From: Treponema denticola ATCC 35405
Lineage (GTDB): Bacteria > Spirochaetota > Spirochaetia > Treponematales > Treponemataceae
Direction of reading: 5' to 3'
Assembly (NCBI RefSeq): GCF_000008185.1
Contig: NC_002967.9
Coordinates: forward strand, 2,480,001-2,544,000
Length of the DNA: 64,000 bases
Under the pieces are notes generated by a model, which was not told where the DNA came from, did no database searches, and saw only the letters and a program-made list of their open reading frames with translations. Position numbers and translations under genes: made by a program. Each line of letters begins with the position of its first letter. Position 1 is the stretch's first letter. Of the stretch, positions 8,621 through 17,219 are shown piece after piece.

Positions 8621-9253
8621 ATGATAAAAATGAGTAAAAAGATAAAAGCTATAGGATTCTTTGTAACAGCTATTTTAGTATTTGCTTTTGCTTGCGAACC
8701 GGAGATGCTTTACGGGACTGCAAAGGTAGCTGGCTCGACCCCTGCCGGTACTAATTATGAATATGGATATTCAGTATGTATCGATGTAACCGTTGATGAC
8801 CAAGGTAAAATCATCAAAGTAAGTGATGACGAGAAAAACACGGAGGCATCTATCGCAGCAGATGTTATAGGAGCTGCAGCAAGCAACAAAGCTTACTGGA
8901 AAAAATATTTGTCAGGAAAAGGTTTTGAAAAGTATAAAAACCTTACCATAGAAGATGTCAAAAAAATGAATGTCGGTTTCCCCGGAGCTCCGGGAGTTGA
9001 TGCCGTAGGAGGAGCCACAGCAGCTTCCCTTGCGGTAAAAAATGCGGTTTTACAGGCTTTGGTGCTTGATGCTTCACTTAAGGAGCTTGTAAACTATAAA
9101 AATCCCGACAATTATAAAAAGGGAGAACAAAAAAAGTTGGAAAAAATCGTTAAAGAAGGAAGAACCCATCTTGAAACTTTAGAAACTTATGAAGAAATAG
9201 AAAAGGCTCTTGCAGAATTAAAACAAAAACTGGATGCGTTAAAAACAAAATAA
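8621..9253 (+). CDS. FMN-binding domain lipoprotein
   Basis: About 210 residues. ATG 8621 lies 3 bases after GGAGG and ATG 8630 lies 12 bases after it; either may be used. An N-terminal hydrophobic segment ends in FAFAC, a relaxed spirochaetal lipobox. Residues about 50-145 fit the FMN_bind fold, with VGGATAASLAVKNAV at its end, where the GGAT/S segment often carries covalently bound flavin in RnfG/NqrC relatives. The C-terminus is a Lys/Glu-rich coiled coil. It lies between selD and the YedE operon and may serve extracytoplasmic electron transfer; a direct selenium role is only inferred from position. Confidence 0.8.
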   Translation: MIKMSKKIKAIGFFVTAILVFAFACEPEMLYGTAKVAGSTPAGTNYEYGYSVCIDVTVDDQGKIIKVSDDEKNTEASIAADVIGAAASNKAYWKKYLSGKGFEKYKNLTIEDVKKMNVGFPGAPGVDAVGGATAASLAVKNAVLQALVLDASLKELVNYKNPDNYKKGEQKKLEKIVKEGRTHLETLETYEEIEKALAELKQKLDALKTK

Positions 9254-9265
9254 TCAACTAATAAA

Positions 9266-9325
9266 AAGCGGCGGCAGTATTGGTGGAAGCCACCCAAATC
9301 GGAACTTCCATAACACTGCCGCCTT
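9266..9325 (+). terminator. terminator-like hairpin after the FMN-binding gene
   Basis: GGCGGCAGT and ACTGCCGCC enclose about 35 bases with a smaller inner stem (GGAAGCC region), followed by a short T run. It is 13 bases after the stop codon. Confidence 0.6.
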
Positions 9326-9340
9326 TAATCGCACTATCGG

Positions 9341-9478
9341 AAGCCTATAAAAACATCAGTTTTTATAGGCTTTCCTTAAATTTAATTTACGATGTTTTTC
9401 ATAAGTCATTGATATATAAAGACTTATGAAAAACTCGTTGGTCATCTCTAAAATCCAACAAGGTTTTTAGAGATGACC
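9341..9478 (+). repeat. modular hairpin element, copy 2
   Basis: Same order as copy 1. AGCCTATAAAAAC pairs with GTTTTTATAGGCT, followed by TCCTTA. ACGATGTTT opens TTTTCATAAGTC/GACTTATGAAAA, then AAACTCGTTGG opens GGTCATCTCTAAAA/TTTTAGAGATGACC ending at 9478. The boxes are shared with copy 1 but the stems are not. It lies between two convergent genes. Confidence 0.85.
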
Positions 9479-9480
9479 GA

Positions 9481-9741
9481 TCACACTTCAACGTACTTGC
9501 CGTCTTCACTTAAATAATAAAAAGCATCGTAATCAAATTGACTAAAATAATCTTTATCAAAAGCAAGGCCTTCTTTAAAAATCAATTTTAATGCAGTGCC
9601 GCAGCTTGAACTTACAGAGCGCGGCACCGGAACCAATTTTGCAGTCAACTCTCCTGTCTTAGCATTATCCGTTTTGTTCACGGCTCTCATGCAGACAAGA
9701 GAATCATAATGTGTATGAAAGGTAATTAAATACTCTTTCAT
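9481..9741 (-). CDS. DUF3343 protein, putative Se/S carrier
   Basis: 86 residues. DUF3343 proteins are small and accompany YedF, YedE and SelD. The hallmark is the SSSCGTAL segment with Cys47, proposed to bind or carry sulfur or selenium. The start overlaps the end of the YedF-like gene (both at 9741), so the two are translationally coupled. In many bacteria these two parts are fused in one YedF protein; here they are separate. Confidence 0.85.
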   Translation of the reverse strand: MKEYLITFHTHYDSLVCMRAVNKTDNAKTGELTAKLVPVPRSVSSSCGTALKLIFKEGLAFDKDYFSQFDYDAFYYLSEDGKYVEV

Positions 9742-9950
9742 TATTTTGATACGGCAATTTTCCAGCCGTCATCGCTAGGTTCAATCTTTGTTTTAGCCTT
9801 TGCATTATCGCAAAAGCGTTTTATATTTTCTTTTGATGTTTCGTTATCTACCAACACAACGAAGGCAGAATTTACAGCAAGAGCTTTTTTGGTTAAAACC
9901 ACTGGCTCAGGGCAAGCAAGTCCTCGAGCATCTACAATAATATCAGACAT
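9741..9950 (-). CDS. TusA/SirA-fold YedF-like protein
   Basis: 69 residues covering the complete TusA fold, with the sulfur-carrying Cys13 in GLACPEPVV. TusA-like proteins take persulfide from desulfurases. With YedE and DUF3343 next to it this is most likely the N-terminal half of a split YedF, a selenium-metabolism protein. The next gene upstream is yedE, 20 bases away. Ribosome site: GGAGA upstream of the ATG. Confidence 0.85.
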   Translation of the reverse strand: MSDIIVDARGLACPEPVVLTKKALAVNSAFVVLVDNETSKENIKRFCDNAKAKTKIEPSDDGWKIAVSK

Positions 9951-9970
9951 AATCTTCTCCTAATAAAAAC

Positions 9971-11020
9971 TTATTTATTTTTCAAAGAATAATAGATACT
10001 TACAAAAGCTGTAAGAATCAAACCTACAACAACAGCTATCATTCCGGCACTTGTCGGACCCTTACCGGAAGAAGCCAGGCCGAAGTTATGGGCAAAGGCA
10101 GCACCGGCGATAAGTCCTACAACAGTAATTGCTGAATCGCTGTTTCCTTCACCCGTCAATATGAGCTGTCTTAAAGGACAGCCGCCCAAAAGAACGCTTG
10201 CCCAGCCGACTAAAACCATTCCAAGGGCATTCCATAAGCCGTCTGTGTGGGCTACGGGCTGGCCGGCAAAACCTAAATTGAACTTACCTAAAATTAACGA
10301 ACCTACTACAACAGTTACCAAAATAGTAAGGCTTCCCCACAATAGGTGAAAATCTTTAAGCATGATTGCATCTCGAATTCCTCCTACAGTACACATTCTG
10401 CTTCTTTGAGCAAGACCGCCTACAACAAGACCTATAGCCAAGGCCAAGAAAATCGGAGCCTTCATAGAGCCGGGGCCCTTTTCGCTAAAAGCAAGAGCTG
10501 AGGGGAAAGCAACCAAGAGTACAAAGAAAATAATCATAAAGATTATAGGAATTACACCTTCTTGCTTTGACTGATTATGAGCCCTGCTAAGAGAAAAGTT
10601 TTTATTTAAGAAGAAGATACCGATTACAATTCCGGCAATAAAGCCTACCAAACCGAAAACAGCATTTAAATCTCCTGCTCCCAAGCGTAAAAACATTCTC
10701 AAAGGACAACCTAAGAAAACCAAGGCTCCTATCATAACAAAGAAACCTAGAGTAAATCGTGTAAAGGCAGCAGAACCGCCTCTCGGCTTAAATTCTTTTT
10801 TTACAAAAGCCAGTACAAAGGCCCCGATTATAAGACCGATTACCTCAGGTCTCATATACTGAACAACTCCTGCATTATGCAGTTTTAAGGCGCCGGCAAT
10901 GTCCCGCAAAAAACATGCAATACAAAAACCCATGTTTCCCGGATTTCCGAACCTAACCAATACGAGGGCCGCAATACCGATCACGGCACCTGTAACAATA
11001 ACCATGAGATGTTTTTTCAT
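9971..11020 (-). CDS. yedE: YedE-type selenium transporter
   Basis: 349 residues, about nine or ten membrane helices, made of two similar YeeE/YedE halves. Each half carries a conserved Cys motif: GFCIACFLRDIAG near residue 32 and FLGCPLRM near residue 103, then SRMCTVGGIRDAIM near residue 208 and LGGCPLRQL near residue 280. These Cys residues line the path in thiosulfate/selenium channels of this family. It is first in the yedE-yedF-DUF3343 operon, with a GGAGGAG ribosome site. Selenium as substrate is inferred from the neighbourhood. Confidence 0.88.
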   Translation of the reverse strand: MKKHLMVIVTGAVIGIAALVLVRFGNPGNMGFCIACFLRDIAGALKLHNAGVVQYMRPEVIGLIIGAFVLAFVKKEFKPRGGSAAFTRFTLGFFVMIGALVFLGCPLRMFLRLGAGDLNAVFGLVGFIAGIVIGIFFLNKNFSLSRAHNQSKQEGVIPIIFMIIFFVLLVAFPSALAFSEKGPGSMKAPIFLALAIGLVVGGLAQRSRMCTVGGIRDAIMLKDFHLLWGSLTILVTVVVGSLILGKFNLGFAGQPVAHTDGLWNALGMVLVGWASVLLGGCPLRQLILTGEGNSDSAITVVGLIAGAAFAHNFGLASSGKGPTSAGMIAVVVGLILTAFVSIYYSLKNK

Positions 11021-11325
11021 AAACTCTCCTCCATTTAAAAAAGATTGGGAGATAACGAGTTTTTCAAAATAAATTTACAAAAAGGCTATAAAGACAATTT
11101 TGAAGGAATCAAAAAGAAGGCGGCGGAAAAAGCAAAATTCGCAAAAGGTCCTTCGTTTTTGTTTCCGTATTATAAGCCGGAAGTAAAATTACCTCGAAGA
11201 TATAAACTCATTTACGCATTTCGATCTCCCATAACTAAAGTATAAACCATAACGATTTATCGGGTATAATTTTAGCAAAAAGAAAATAAAATGTCAACAT
11301 ATTAAAAAAAATTAAGATTTATTAT
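11021..11325. other. gene-poor gap with one weak open frame
   Basis: Divergent spacer between yedE and the hexokinase terminus. A 66-codon frame (11045-11245, +) has only a TTG start (TTGGGAGAT) and a Lys-rich product without known relatives. I would not call it a gene. No hairpin or clear promoter was seen. Confidence 0.3.
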
Positions 11326-12639
11326 TTAATTTAAAAAGGCTGCAAGAGCCGTACCCAAGGTTACAGCTTCATCATTTGTTTTAAGGACAAAGTAAATTCC
11401 TCTTTTTTCGGTTAAACAGGTGTGTAAACTCTTAAAGATTCTTTCTTTAATCAAAAAACCTTTTAAAAACATCGAGCCGTCGGCACTTATACAGATGGGC
11501 TTATCCGGCGATTTACCCTTACCGGTTTTTATACAAGCGGCAGCAATTACGGCAGCTGAAAGCCTTCCGGCTCTCTCAAAAAAACATTTACATATGGAAT
11601 AGATTTTAACATAGTCTTCCGAAACCGAATGAGCTTCGATTATACCGGAAAAAATATTTTTATCGTGATTTTGTTCCTTTAAAAATAAAGAAATCTCTTC
11701 AGTTGAAAAATCACAGGAATTTAAAAGCATCTTGTTGACCCTCGGTGAAAAAATTCCTTCGGCAGAACCCGCCCTTAAAGCGATTGAACAAAGCTCTCCA
11801 AGATAGCGTCCTGAACACATTCTTTCTAAAAAATACTCGTTTTTTAAATTGGAATTTTCGGATAAGATTTTATCGAATTTACTTTGAGGAATCTTATTGC
11901 TCTTTCCAGACTCGCATACGATTATCTGAGGTTTATCGTAAAATTCGGTAGTTTTGAGTTTTTCAATTTTTCCGTATTCGATATATGCAGAATTTAGGCC
12001 CGTTCCTAGAACAAAGCCTATGTGAGAGTCAAAGCCCTGATCGTCGGTTTCAGAAAAAATTCCTGACTGGAGAACTGCAGCGGTATCGTTCACCATTATA
12101 ATTTTTTTTATTTTTTTCCAACCCTTACGAGATAAGGCTTGAAAAAGTCCCTCATTTATTTTGCAATCGCCGATATAGGGCAGTTTTATTTCTTTTGAAA
12201 GCTTAATAGCCTGCCCGCCGCCGTCAGGAAAAATCTTTATGGCATAGGAAAAGCAAAAAGAAATCATATCAGACTCATCTTTTAAAGGTTCTAAGTATTC
12301 GGCAATGCTGTCAAAGAACTCTTCATTAGTCATTTCCCTGTCAAGAGCAGGCATCGGATGCTTAAAAAAAGAAAGAATTTCAGGCACTCCTTTTTTGTCA
12401 AAATAGACAATGCCTGCCCTAAAATTAGTACCTCCGGCATCGATGATTATTACCTTTTTATCCTTAGGGATATCGGTGGGAAGATTTTTCCATAAGGGAA
12501 TCATATCCATAGAAGAAACAGACTCAGCTTCGCTTTCCAATCCTTTTTTCATATCTTCCAAAAGGATTGAAGCTGCATATTCGATATCAATTTTATAATC
12601 AAAATTATTTCTCTTAAAAAAATCGTCGATCTCTTTCAT
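11326..12639 (-). CDS. hexokinase-family sugar kinase
   Basis: 437 residues of the eukaryote-like hexokinase fold, which phosphorylates glucose or related hexoses with ATP. The phosphate-1 motif is IIIDAGGTNFRAG (residues about 64-76), a catalytic Asp lies in IIMVNDTAAVL, and FVLGTGLNSAYIE forms the phosphate-2 loop. A C-terminal CISADGSMFLKG block matches the adenosine-binding region. Spirochaetes are among the few bacteria with this non-ROK kinase. It is monocistronic, with AGGGA before the ATG. Substrate preference is not visible. Confidence 0.85.
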   Translation of the reverse strand: MKEIDDFFKRNNFDYKIDIEYAASILLEDMKKGLESEAESVSSMDMIPLWKNLPTDIPKDKKVIIIDAGGTNFRAGIVYFDKKGVPEILSFFKHPMPALDREMTNEEFFDSIAEYLEPLKDESDMISFCFSYAIKIFPDGGGQAIKLSKEIKLPYIGDCKINEGLFQALSRKGWKKIKKIIMVNDTAAVLQSGIFSETDDQGFDSHIGFVLGTGLNSAYIEYGKIEKLKTTEFYDKPQIIVCESGKSNKIPQSKFDKILSENSNLKNEYFLERMCSGRYLGELCSIALRAGSAEGIFSPRVNKMLLNSCDFSTEEISLFLKEQNHDKNIFSGIIEAHSVSEDYVKIYSICKCFFERAGRLSAAVIAAACIKTGKGKSPDKPICISADGSMFLKGFLIKERIFKSLHTCLTEKRGIYFVLKTNDEAVTLGTALAAFLN

Positions 12640-12688
12640 TTAAATAATTCCCTTAAAACTTAAGTGTAGAAGCAAAAAGCAGACCAGC

Positions 12689-13858
12689 TTATTTAATCGC
12701 TTTCTTTAGAGCTTCCGTCTTGTCGGTTTTTTCCCATGAGAATTCGGGGCGTCCGAAGTGGCCATAGGCTGCCGTTTCTTTATAGATGGGGCGTTTTAAA
12801 TCCAGAGTCTTTATAATGCCTGCAGGAGACATATCAAAAACCTCTTTTATTGCCTTTTCTATTTTTTCTTCAGGAACTTCACCCGTTCCGAAGGTATCAA
12901 CTCTTACGGCGACAGGGAATGGAACTCCGATTGCATAGGCTAACTGAACTTCGCAGCGGCGTGCAAGATCTGCAGCTACTACGTTTTTTGCAATGTATCG
13001 GGCCATGTAGGCAGCAGAGCGGTCAACCTTTGACGGGTCCTTACCCGAAAAAGCTCCTCCTCCATGTCTTCCCATTCCGCCGTAGGTGTCTACTATTATT
13101 TTTCTTCCGGTAAGACCTGTGTCTCCAAAAGGGCCTCCTATAACAAAGCGGCCTGTAGGATTGATAAAATACTTGGTATCATCGGCCAAAAGTCCGGTCG
13201 GTCCCAAAACAGGCTTAATAACCCGATTGATTAGAGTATCTTTTAACTCATCATATTGAACATCGGGATAGTGCTGATGAGAAAGAACAACCGTGTCTAT
13301 CTTGATAGGCTTAAAGCCCTCATATTTTACGGTAATCTGGGTTTTTGAATCTGGCCTGAGCCAAGGAATAACCTTTTCCTTTCTGAGTTTTGCTGCATAC
13401 CTCAATACAGAATGAGAAAACATAATGGGAGCAGGCATCAGTTCAGGAGTTTCCTTGCAGGCAAAACCGAACATCATACCCTGATCTCCTGCCCCCTGCT
13501 GGCCCTTATATTCATCAAGTCCCGTACCGTCTACCCCTTGCGAAATATCTGGGGACTGTGAGTGAATCATATTCATAACAGCCATAGAATGGCAGTCCAA
13601 ACCGAAATCGGTATTTGTATAGCCGATTTCTTCAGCGATAGACCGTGCAATCTCCTGAATATCTACATAGGTGTTAGTTGTTATCTCTCCGCCGACAAGA
13701 ACCAAGGCGGTAGAGGCAAAGGTTTCACAGGCTACATGGCTTTCAGGGTCGTCCCTTAAACATGCATCTAAAACTGCATCCGAAATTTGATCGCAGAGCT
13801 TATCGGGATGCCCTTCACTTACCGACTCTGACGTAAAATAATTTATATCGTTTTTCAT
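12689..13858 (-). CDS. metK: S-adenosylmethionine synthetase
   Basis: 389 residues, normal length. MetK makes SAM from methionine and ATP. Signatures: [20 protein letters not shown] at the start, [10 protein letters not shown] at about residue 120, the [16 protein letters not shown] phosphate-binding loop at about 265, and a C-terminal [14 protein letters not shown]. The start has GAGG 7 bases upstream. It stands alone between the hexokinase and a DMT transporter on the same strand. Confidence 0.97.
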   Translation of the reverse strand: MKNDINYFTSESVSEGHPDKLCDQISDAVLDACLRDDPESHVACETFASTALVLVGGEITTNTYVDIQEIARSIAEEIGYTNTDFGLDCHSMAVMNMIHSQSPDISQGVDGTGLDEYKGQQGAGDQGMMFGFACKETPELMPAPIMFSHSVLRYAAKLRKEKVIPWLRPDSKTQITVKYEGFKPIKIDTVVLSHQHYPDVQYDELKDTLINRVIKPVLGPTGLLADDTKYFINPTGRFVIGGPFGDTGLTGRKIIVDTYGGMGRHGGGAFSGKDPSKVDRSAAYMARYIAKNVVAADLARRCEVQLAYAIGVPFPVAVRVDTFGTGEVPEEKIEKAIKEVFDMSPAGIIKTLDLKRPIYKETAAYGHFGRPEFSWEKTDKTEALKKAIK

Positions 13859-13953
13859 ATTAACCTCATCATTTTAACAATATTTTAGAAGAATATTATA
13901 CTATAAAGTTTAAAGCTTTTTCAAGCTATAAAGAAAATACTGAACTTTCTTTT

Positions 13954-14859
13954 CTAGGCTTTTTCTTTTTTTAAAAAAGAAAGCTTTGTTTCCGAAATTA
14001 TTATCGCTATAAAGATTAAGATAAAACCGAAAACCGAATAAACATCAAGACTTTCACCCTTAAATATAACCGAAAAGATAATTCCGAAAATCGATTCAAG
14101 ACCTAAGATAATGGCGGCACTTGAAGCATCTGTATGCTTTTGGCCTATATTTTGTAAAAGAAGAGCCAGCCCTGTACAAATTGCAGCAAGATAGAGCACG
14201 GAGCCGACAGATGAGTAAGACCAAACTATTGCACTATTATCTTCAAAAATAAGAGTTACAAGCCATGAAAGAATTGCAGCCGCTCCGAATTGGATAATAG
14301 TCATAAGAATGGGATCCTTTCTTTTGCTTAATCGTGTAATACTTACAATGTGGCTTGCAAAAAGAAGACCGCTTAAAAGAGCATAAAAATCTCCCAGCGT
14401 TATTCCTACAGAGGATGAAAGAACCAAGTCTTTAAAAGATACAAGACCTATTCCCAAAATACACAAAACGGCAGCAGAGGCGTTGTACCTATCGGGACGA
14501 ATCCTGTTTACAAGCCAACCCAAAAAGGGTACGATTACGCAATAAGAAGCAGATAAAAAGGCGCTTCGTCCGGGGAGCCCGCCGGCAGTCGTAACGCCGA
14601 AGGTTTGACTGGAATAAGCAATAAACAGAAAAAAGCCTACAATTCCTCCGTTTATAAGATAATCTTTGTCTATGAGTTTTAATTTTTTATAAAACACAAG
14701 ACAAAGCAAAAAACAGGCAATAGAAAATCTTAAGCCCAATAAAAAATTAGGTTTAAAAAAATCCGTAGTTTCGCTTACAACAACAAGAGAACTACCCCAT
14801 ACTATTGCAACAATCAAAAGGGCTAAACGCGATAAAACATTAATCTTGGTATTAGTCAA
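13954..14859 (-). CDS. DMT/EamA-family transporter
   Basis: About 301 residues with ten membrane helices in two EamA halves; WGSSLVVVSE and LRFSIACFL mark the first half, LGLESIFGIIFSVIFKGE the second. The best start is TTG 14859, with AAAGGA 8-9 bases upstream. The open frame runs on to 15036, but that stretch lacks the transporter pattern. Such carriers export metabolites or amino acids; the substrate is unknown. The IS element lies just upstream. Confidence 0.82.
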   Translation of the reverse strand: MTNTKINVLSRLALLIVAIVWGSSLVVVSETTDFFKPNFLLGLRFSIACFLLCLVFYKKLKLIDKDYLINGGIVGFFLFIAYSSQTFGVTTAGGLPGRSAFLSASYCVIVPFLGWLVNRIRPDRYNASAAVLCILGIGLVSFKDLVLSSSVGITLGDFYALLSGLLFASHIVSITRLSKRKDPILMTIIQFGAAAILSWLVTLIFEDNSAIVWSYSSVGSVLYLAAICTGLALLLQNIGQKHTDASSAAIILGLESIFGIIFSVIFKGESLDVYSVFGFILIFIAIIISETKLSFLKKEKA

Positions 14860-15005
14860 AATAAATTCCTTTGCATCGTCAGTAAAACGGCAAATGCAAA
14901 ATGCCTCAAAAAGTCCGGGAACGAGCTTTCCTTTTTGAAAAGGTGTATTATATGATAAGTCCGCATTATACAGAAAAACGAAAAAAAAGACAAGCCGGAA
15001 TTTAT

Positions 15006-15026
15006 ACAAACAAAAAATCGTCCTAT
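15006..15026. repeat. left copy of 21-bp IS target duplication
   Basis: Identical to 16350-16370. It begins ACAAAC and ends TCCTAT and directly borders the insertion sequence. Confidence 0.92.
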
Positions 15027-16349
15027 GTTGAAACACAGTGATAAAGTCCCCTTGTAAGCACCGTTAAAATGTCCCCATAATAAATTGTGGAGATGACGGT
15101 GATGGAAGAAAAATTAAATATGGGAAAAAAGGAAAGAACAAGGGGAAAAATACTGGCAATGGTAGTAGAGCGTCAAATAACCTTAAAACAAGCAGCCATA
15201 AAAATGCAGGTATGTTACAGACAAGCAAAGCGTATTTACAAAAGGTATTTGGAACAAGGAGATAAAGGTCTTTTGCATAAAAGTCTAGGAAAACCTTCCT
15301 CAAAAAGAGTCGATGAAAATATAAAGAAAAAATGCTTGGAACTGTACGCTGAAAAATATCATGATTTTGGTCCTACTCTGGCAGCAGAAAAACTTGAAGA
15401 ACTTGATGGGATAAAAATAAATCATGAAACGCTTAGGCGATTACTAATCAAAGCAGGTCTTTGGAGTAGAAAACGGCGAAGGAACATTCATCGAAGTAGA
15501 AGAGAAAGAAGAGAATGTTTTGGACAGATGCTTCAATTTGACGGAAGTCATCATAAATGGTTTGAGCAAAGAGGACCTAAATGCTGTTTAATGAATATAG
15601 TCGATGATGCAACAGGAATGACACAGTCGTTTTTGACGGAACAAGAGACAACGGAAGCTGCTATGAGGCTTTTATGGGGCTGGATAGACTGTCATGGGAT
15701 ACCTCAAGCGGTATGTTGTGATAAAAAAAATGCTTATGTTATTACACGGGAGCCAACTATGTCAGAAATAATAAAAAATGTAAGGCCTAAAACCCCGTTT
15801 CAAAAAGCTTGTGAAAAACTTGGAATACAAATAATAGTGGCTCATTCGGCTCAATCTAAAGGCCGTGTAGAAAGGAATCATAGTGTTTATCAAGACAGAT
15901 TTGTAAAAGAATTACGCCTTGCAAAAATAAATACTATTGAAAAGGCTAATGCTTTTTTACAAAAAGAGTATTTACCGAAAATAAATAAAAAGTTCGCCAT
16001 TGCACCTTTAGACTCACAAGATGGGCATGCTCCTTGTCCAAGTAAAGAACAGCTTGCTAATATTTTCTGCTATGAAGAACAAAGGGTTGTAAGTAATGAT
16101 TTTGTTATCAGGTATGAAAACAGACTTTTTCAAATAACAAAATCGAACCGTAATATACCGAGACCTAAAACAAACATATTGTTAAGAGAACTCTTGGATG
16201 GAACCATAAAACTAATATGGAACAACAAAGAGCTTGATTTCTTAGAAATAACTAAAGAGTATCTTAAGGAGGTAAAATTATCATAACCGGCATAACAAAA
16301 GGGGACATTTCTATGGTGCTAAAACAGGGGACATTTCTATGGTGTATTG
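15027..16349 (+). mobile_element. ISNCY/IS1202-like insertion sequence, 1323 bp
   Basis: One transposase gene lies between related ends. Left: ACACAGTGATAAAGTCCCCT then CACCGTTAAAATGTCCCC. Right, on the other strand: ACACCATAGAAATGTCCCCT then CACCATAGAAATGTCCCC. Each end thus carries two copies of a CACCATARAAATGTCCCC-type motif. A perfect 21-bp direct repeat flanks the element. Target duplications longer than 20 bp are typical of IS1202-type elements. The element looks intact. Confidence 0.88.
15102..16286 (+). CDS. IS1202-like DDE transposase
   Basis: 394 residues from ATG 15102, with GTGGAG about 9 bases upstream. N-terminal helix-turn-helix domains (residues 10-60, ITLKQAAIKMQVCYRQAKRI) are followed by a second DNA-binding part rich in Arg and an RNase-H-like DDE core: Asp147 in LQFDGSHHKW, Asp207 in CCDKKNAY and Glu257 in SKGRVERNH. 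All three catalytic residues and the C-terminal domain are present, so it is probably active. Assignment to the ISNCY/IS1202 group rests on length, core spacing and the long target duplication. Confidence 0.9.
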   Translation: MEEKLNMGKKERTRGKILAMVVERQITLKQAAIKMQVCYRQAKRIYKRYLEQGDKGLLHKSLGKPSSKRVDENIKKKCLELYAEKYHDFGPTLAAEKLEELDGIKINHETLRRLLIKAGLWSRKRRRNIHRSRRERRECFGQMLQFDGSHHKWFEQRGPKCCLMNIVDDATGMTQSFLTEQETTEAAMRLLWGWIDCHGIPQAVCCDKKNAYVITREPTMSEIIKNVRPKTPFQKACEKLGIQIIVAHSAQSKGRVERNHSVYQDRFVKELRLAKINTIEKANAFLQKEYLPKINKKFAIAPLDSQDGHAPCPSKEQLANIFCYEEQRVVSNDFVIRYENRLFQITKSNRNIPRPKTNILLRELLDGTIKLIWNNKELDFLEITKEYLKEVKLS

Positions 16350-16370
16350 ACAAACAAAAAATCGTCCTAT
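16350..16370. repeat. right copy of 21-bp IS target duplication
   Basis: Matches 15006-15026 exactly. Its last base is the first T of the rpsU -35 box. Confidence 0.92.
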
Positions 16371-16398
16371 TGACATATTCTTATATTTTCTATATAAT
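16370..16398 (+). promoter_or_regulatory. rpsU promoter
   Basis: A perfect consensus: TTGACA at 16370-16375, 17-bp spacer, TATAAT at 16393-16398. The IS right end stops 21 bp before it, so everything upstream of -35 beyond the duplication has been replaced by IS sequence. Confidence 0.9.
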
Positions 16399-16437
16399 CG
16401 ACTCTTAATCCTAAAGCCGGAGGGGGTGAAAAAAGAA

Positions 16438-16647
16438 ATGGCATATGTAACAATTGACGATTCAGAGCATCTTGAAAAAGCTCTAAAAAGATTTAAGCGT
16501 CAAGTCGAAAAAGAAGGTATTATCCGCGAATGGAAAAAGAAGGAATTCTACGAAAAACCTTCCACTGTTTTAAACAGAAAGAATAAGGCCCTCCGCCGAA
16601 AACTTATGAAAAAAACAAGACGCTCACGCGATTCAAAGAGCTATTAA
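16438..16647 (+). CDS. rpsU: 30S ribosomal protein S21
   Basis: 69 residues from ATG 16438, which gives the canonical [10 protein letters not shown] start. The strong GGAGGGGGTG lies 9 bases upstream. A GTG at 16426 in the same frame would add four residues and overlap the ribosome site, so it is rejected. The Arg/Lys-rich C-terminus ([14 protein letters not shown]) is typical. It stands alone with its own promoter and terminator. Confidence 0.95.
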
Positions 16648-16651
16648 TGGA

Positions 16652-16695
16652 AAAGAGCTTGCGGTTTCAAACTTGAACCCAAGCTCTTTTTTTAT
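16652..16695. terminator. rpsU terminator
   Basis: AAAGAGCTTG pairs with CAAGCTCTTT around an 18-base loop and runs into seven T. The A tract on the other side also lets it end the convergent GNAT transcript. Confidence 0.85.
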
Positions 16696-17186
16696 CTAAG
16701 CTCTTTTTCCATATAAATATAACCGTCCTCTCCCTCTTTTTTTAAAATATGCTCAGGTACCTTAGAGGCGGAAAAACCTAATCTTTTATAAAGTTTGATT
16801 GCTTTTTCATTTTGAGGAACAGGATTAACCCAAACCTTTTTAGCACCTTTAAGTCTTGCCTGTTCTATAGCAAAACTCAAGGCCTTAGAGGCAATCCCTC
16901 TCCCCCGAGCCTTGGCAAACAGCTTAATATCAAGACTTGTAAGATTATCATGAACCGTATCGATGGAATACCAAGTTTCTCCGCAATAAACTTCCCCCTC
17001 AAAAATCGAATAATGCATAGATAGAGGACTGTTCTTTAGCACCCAATCATACCAACGGGCCATTTCTTCATCGGTTTGAACCAAACCGTCCGGAAATCCT
17101 ACAAATTTCATAACATCACCATCAGCCCATAAGGCTTTAACCAATGGAAGGTCCTTTTTTTCGGTCGGCCTAATCAATATTTCCAT
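16692..17186 (-). CDS. GNAT-family N-acetyltransferase
   Basis: 164 residues. It has the GNAT fold: the acetyl-CoA loop is read as KARGRGIASKALSFAIE (residues about 95-111), followed by VNPVPQNEKAIKLYKRLGF, the classical motif B. GGAGG lies 12 bases before the ATG. The substrate is unknown; the RimL-like layout suggests protein or small-molecule acetylation. Downstream of the MATE and arcC genes on the same strand, with short gaps. Confidence 0.85.
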   Translation of the reverse strand: MEILIRPTEKKDLPLVKALWADGDVMKFVGFPDGLVQTDEEMARWYDWVLKNSPLSMHYSIFEGEVYCGETWYSIDTVHDNLTSLDIKLFAKARGRGIASKALSFAIEQARLKGAKKVWVNPVPQNEKAIKLYKRLGFSASKVPEHILKKEGEDGYIYMEKELR

Positions 17187-17219
17187 ATAACTACTATCCT
17201 CCTTCTATAAATAGAGATT

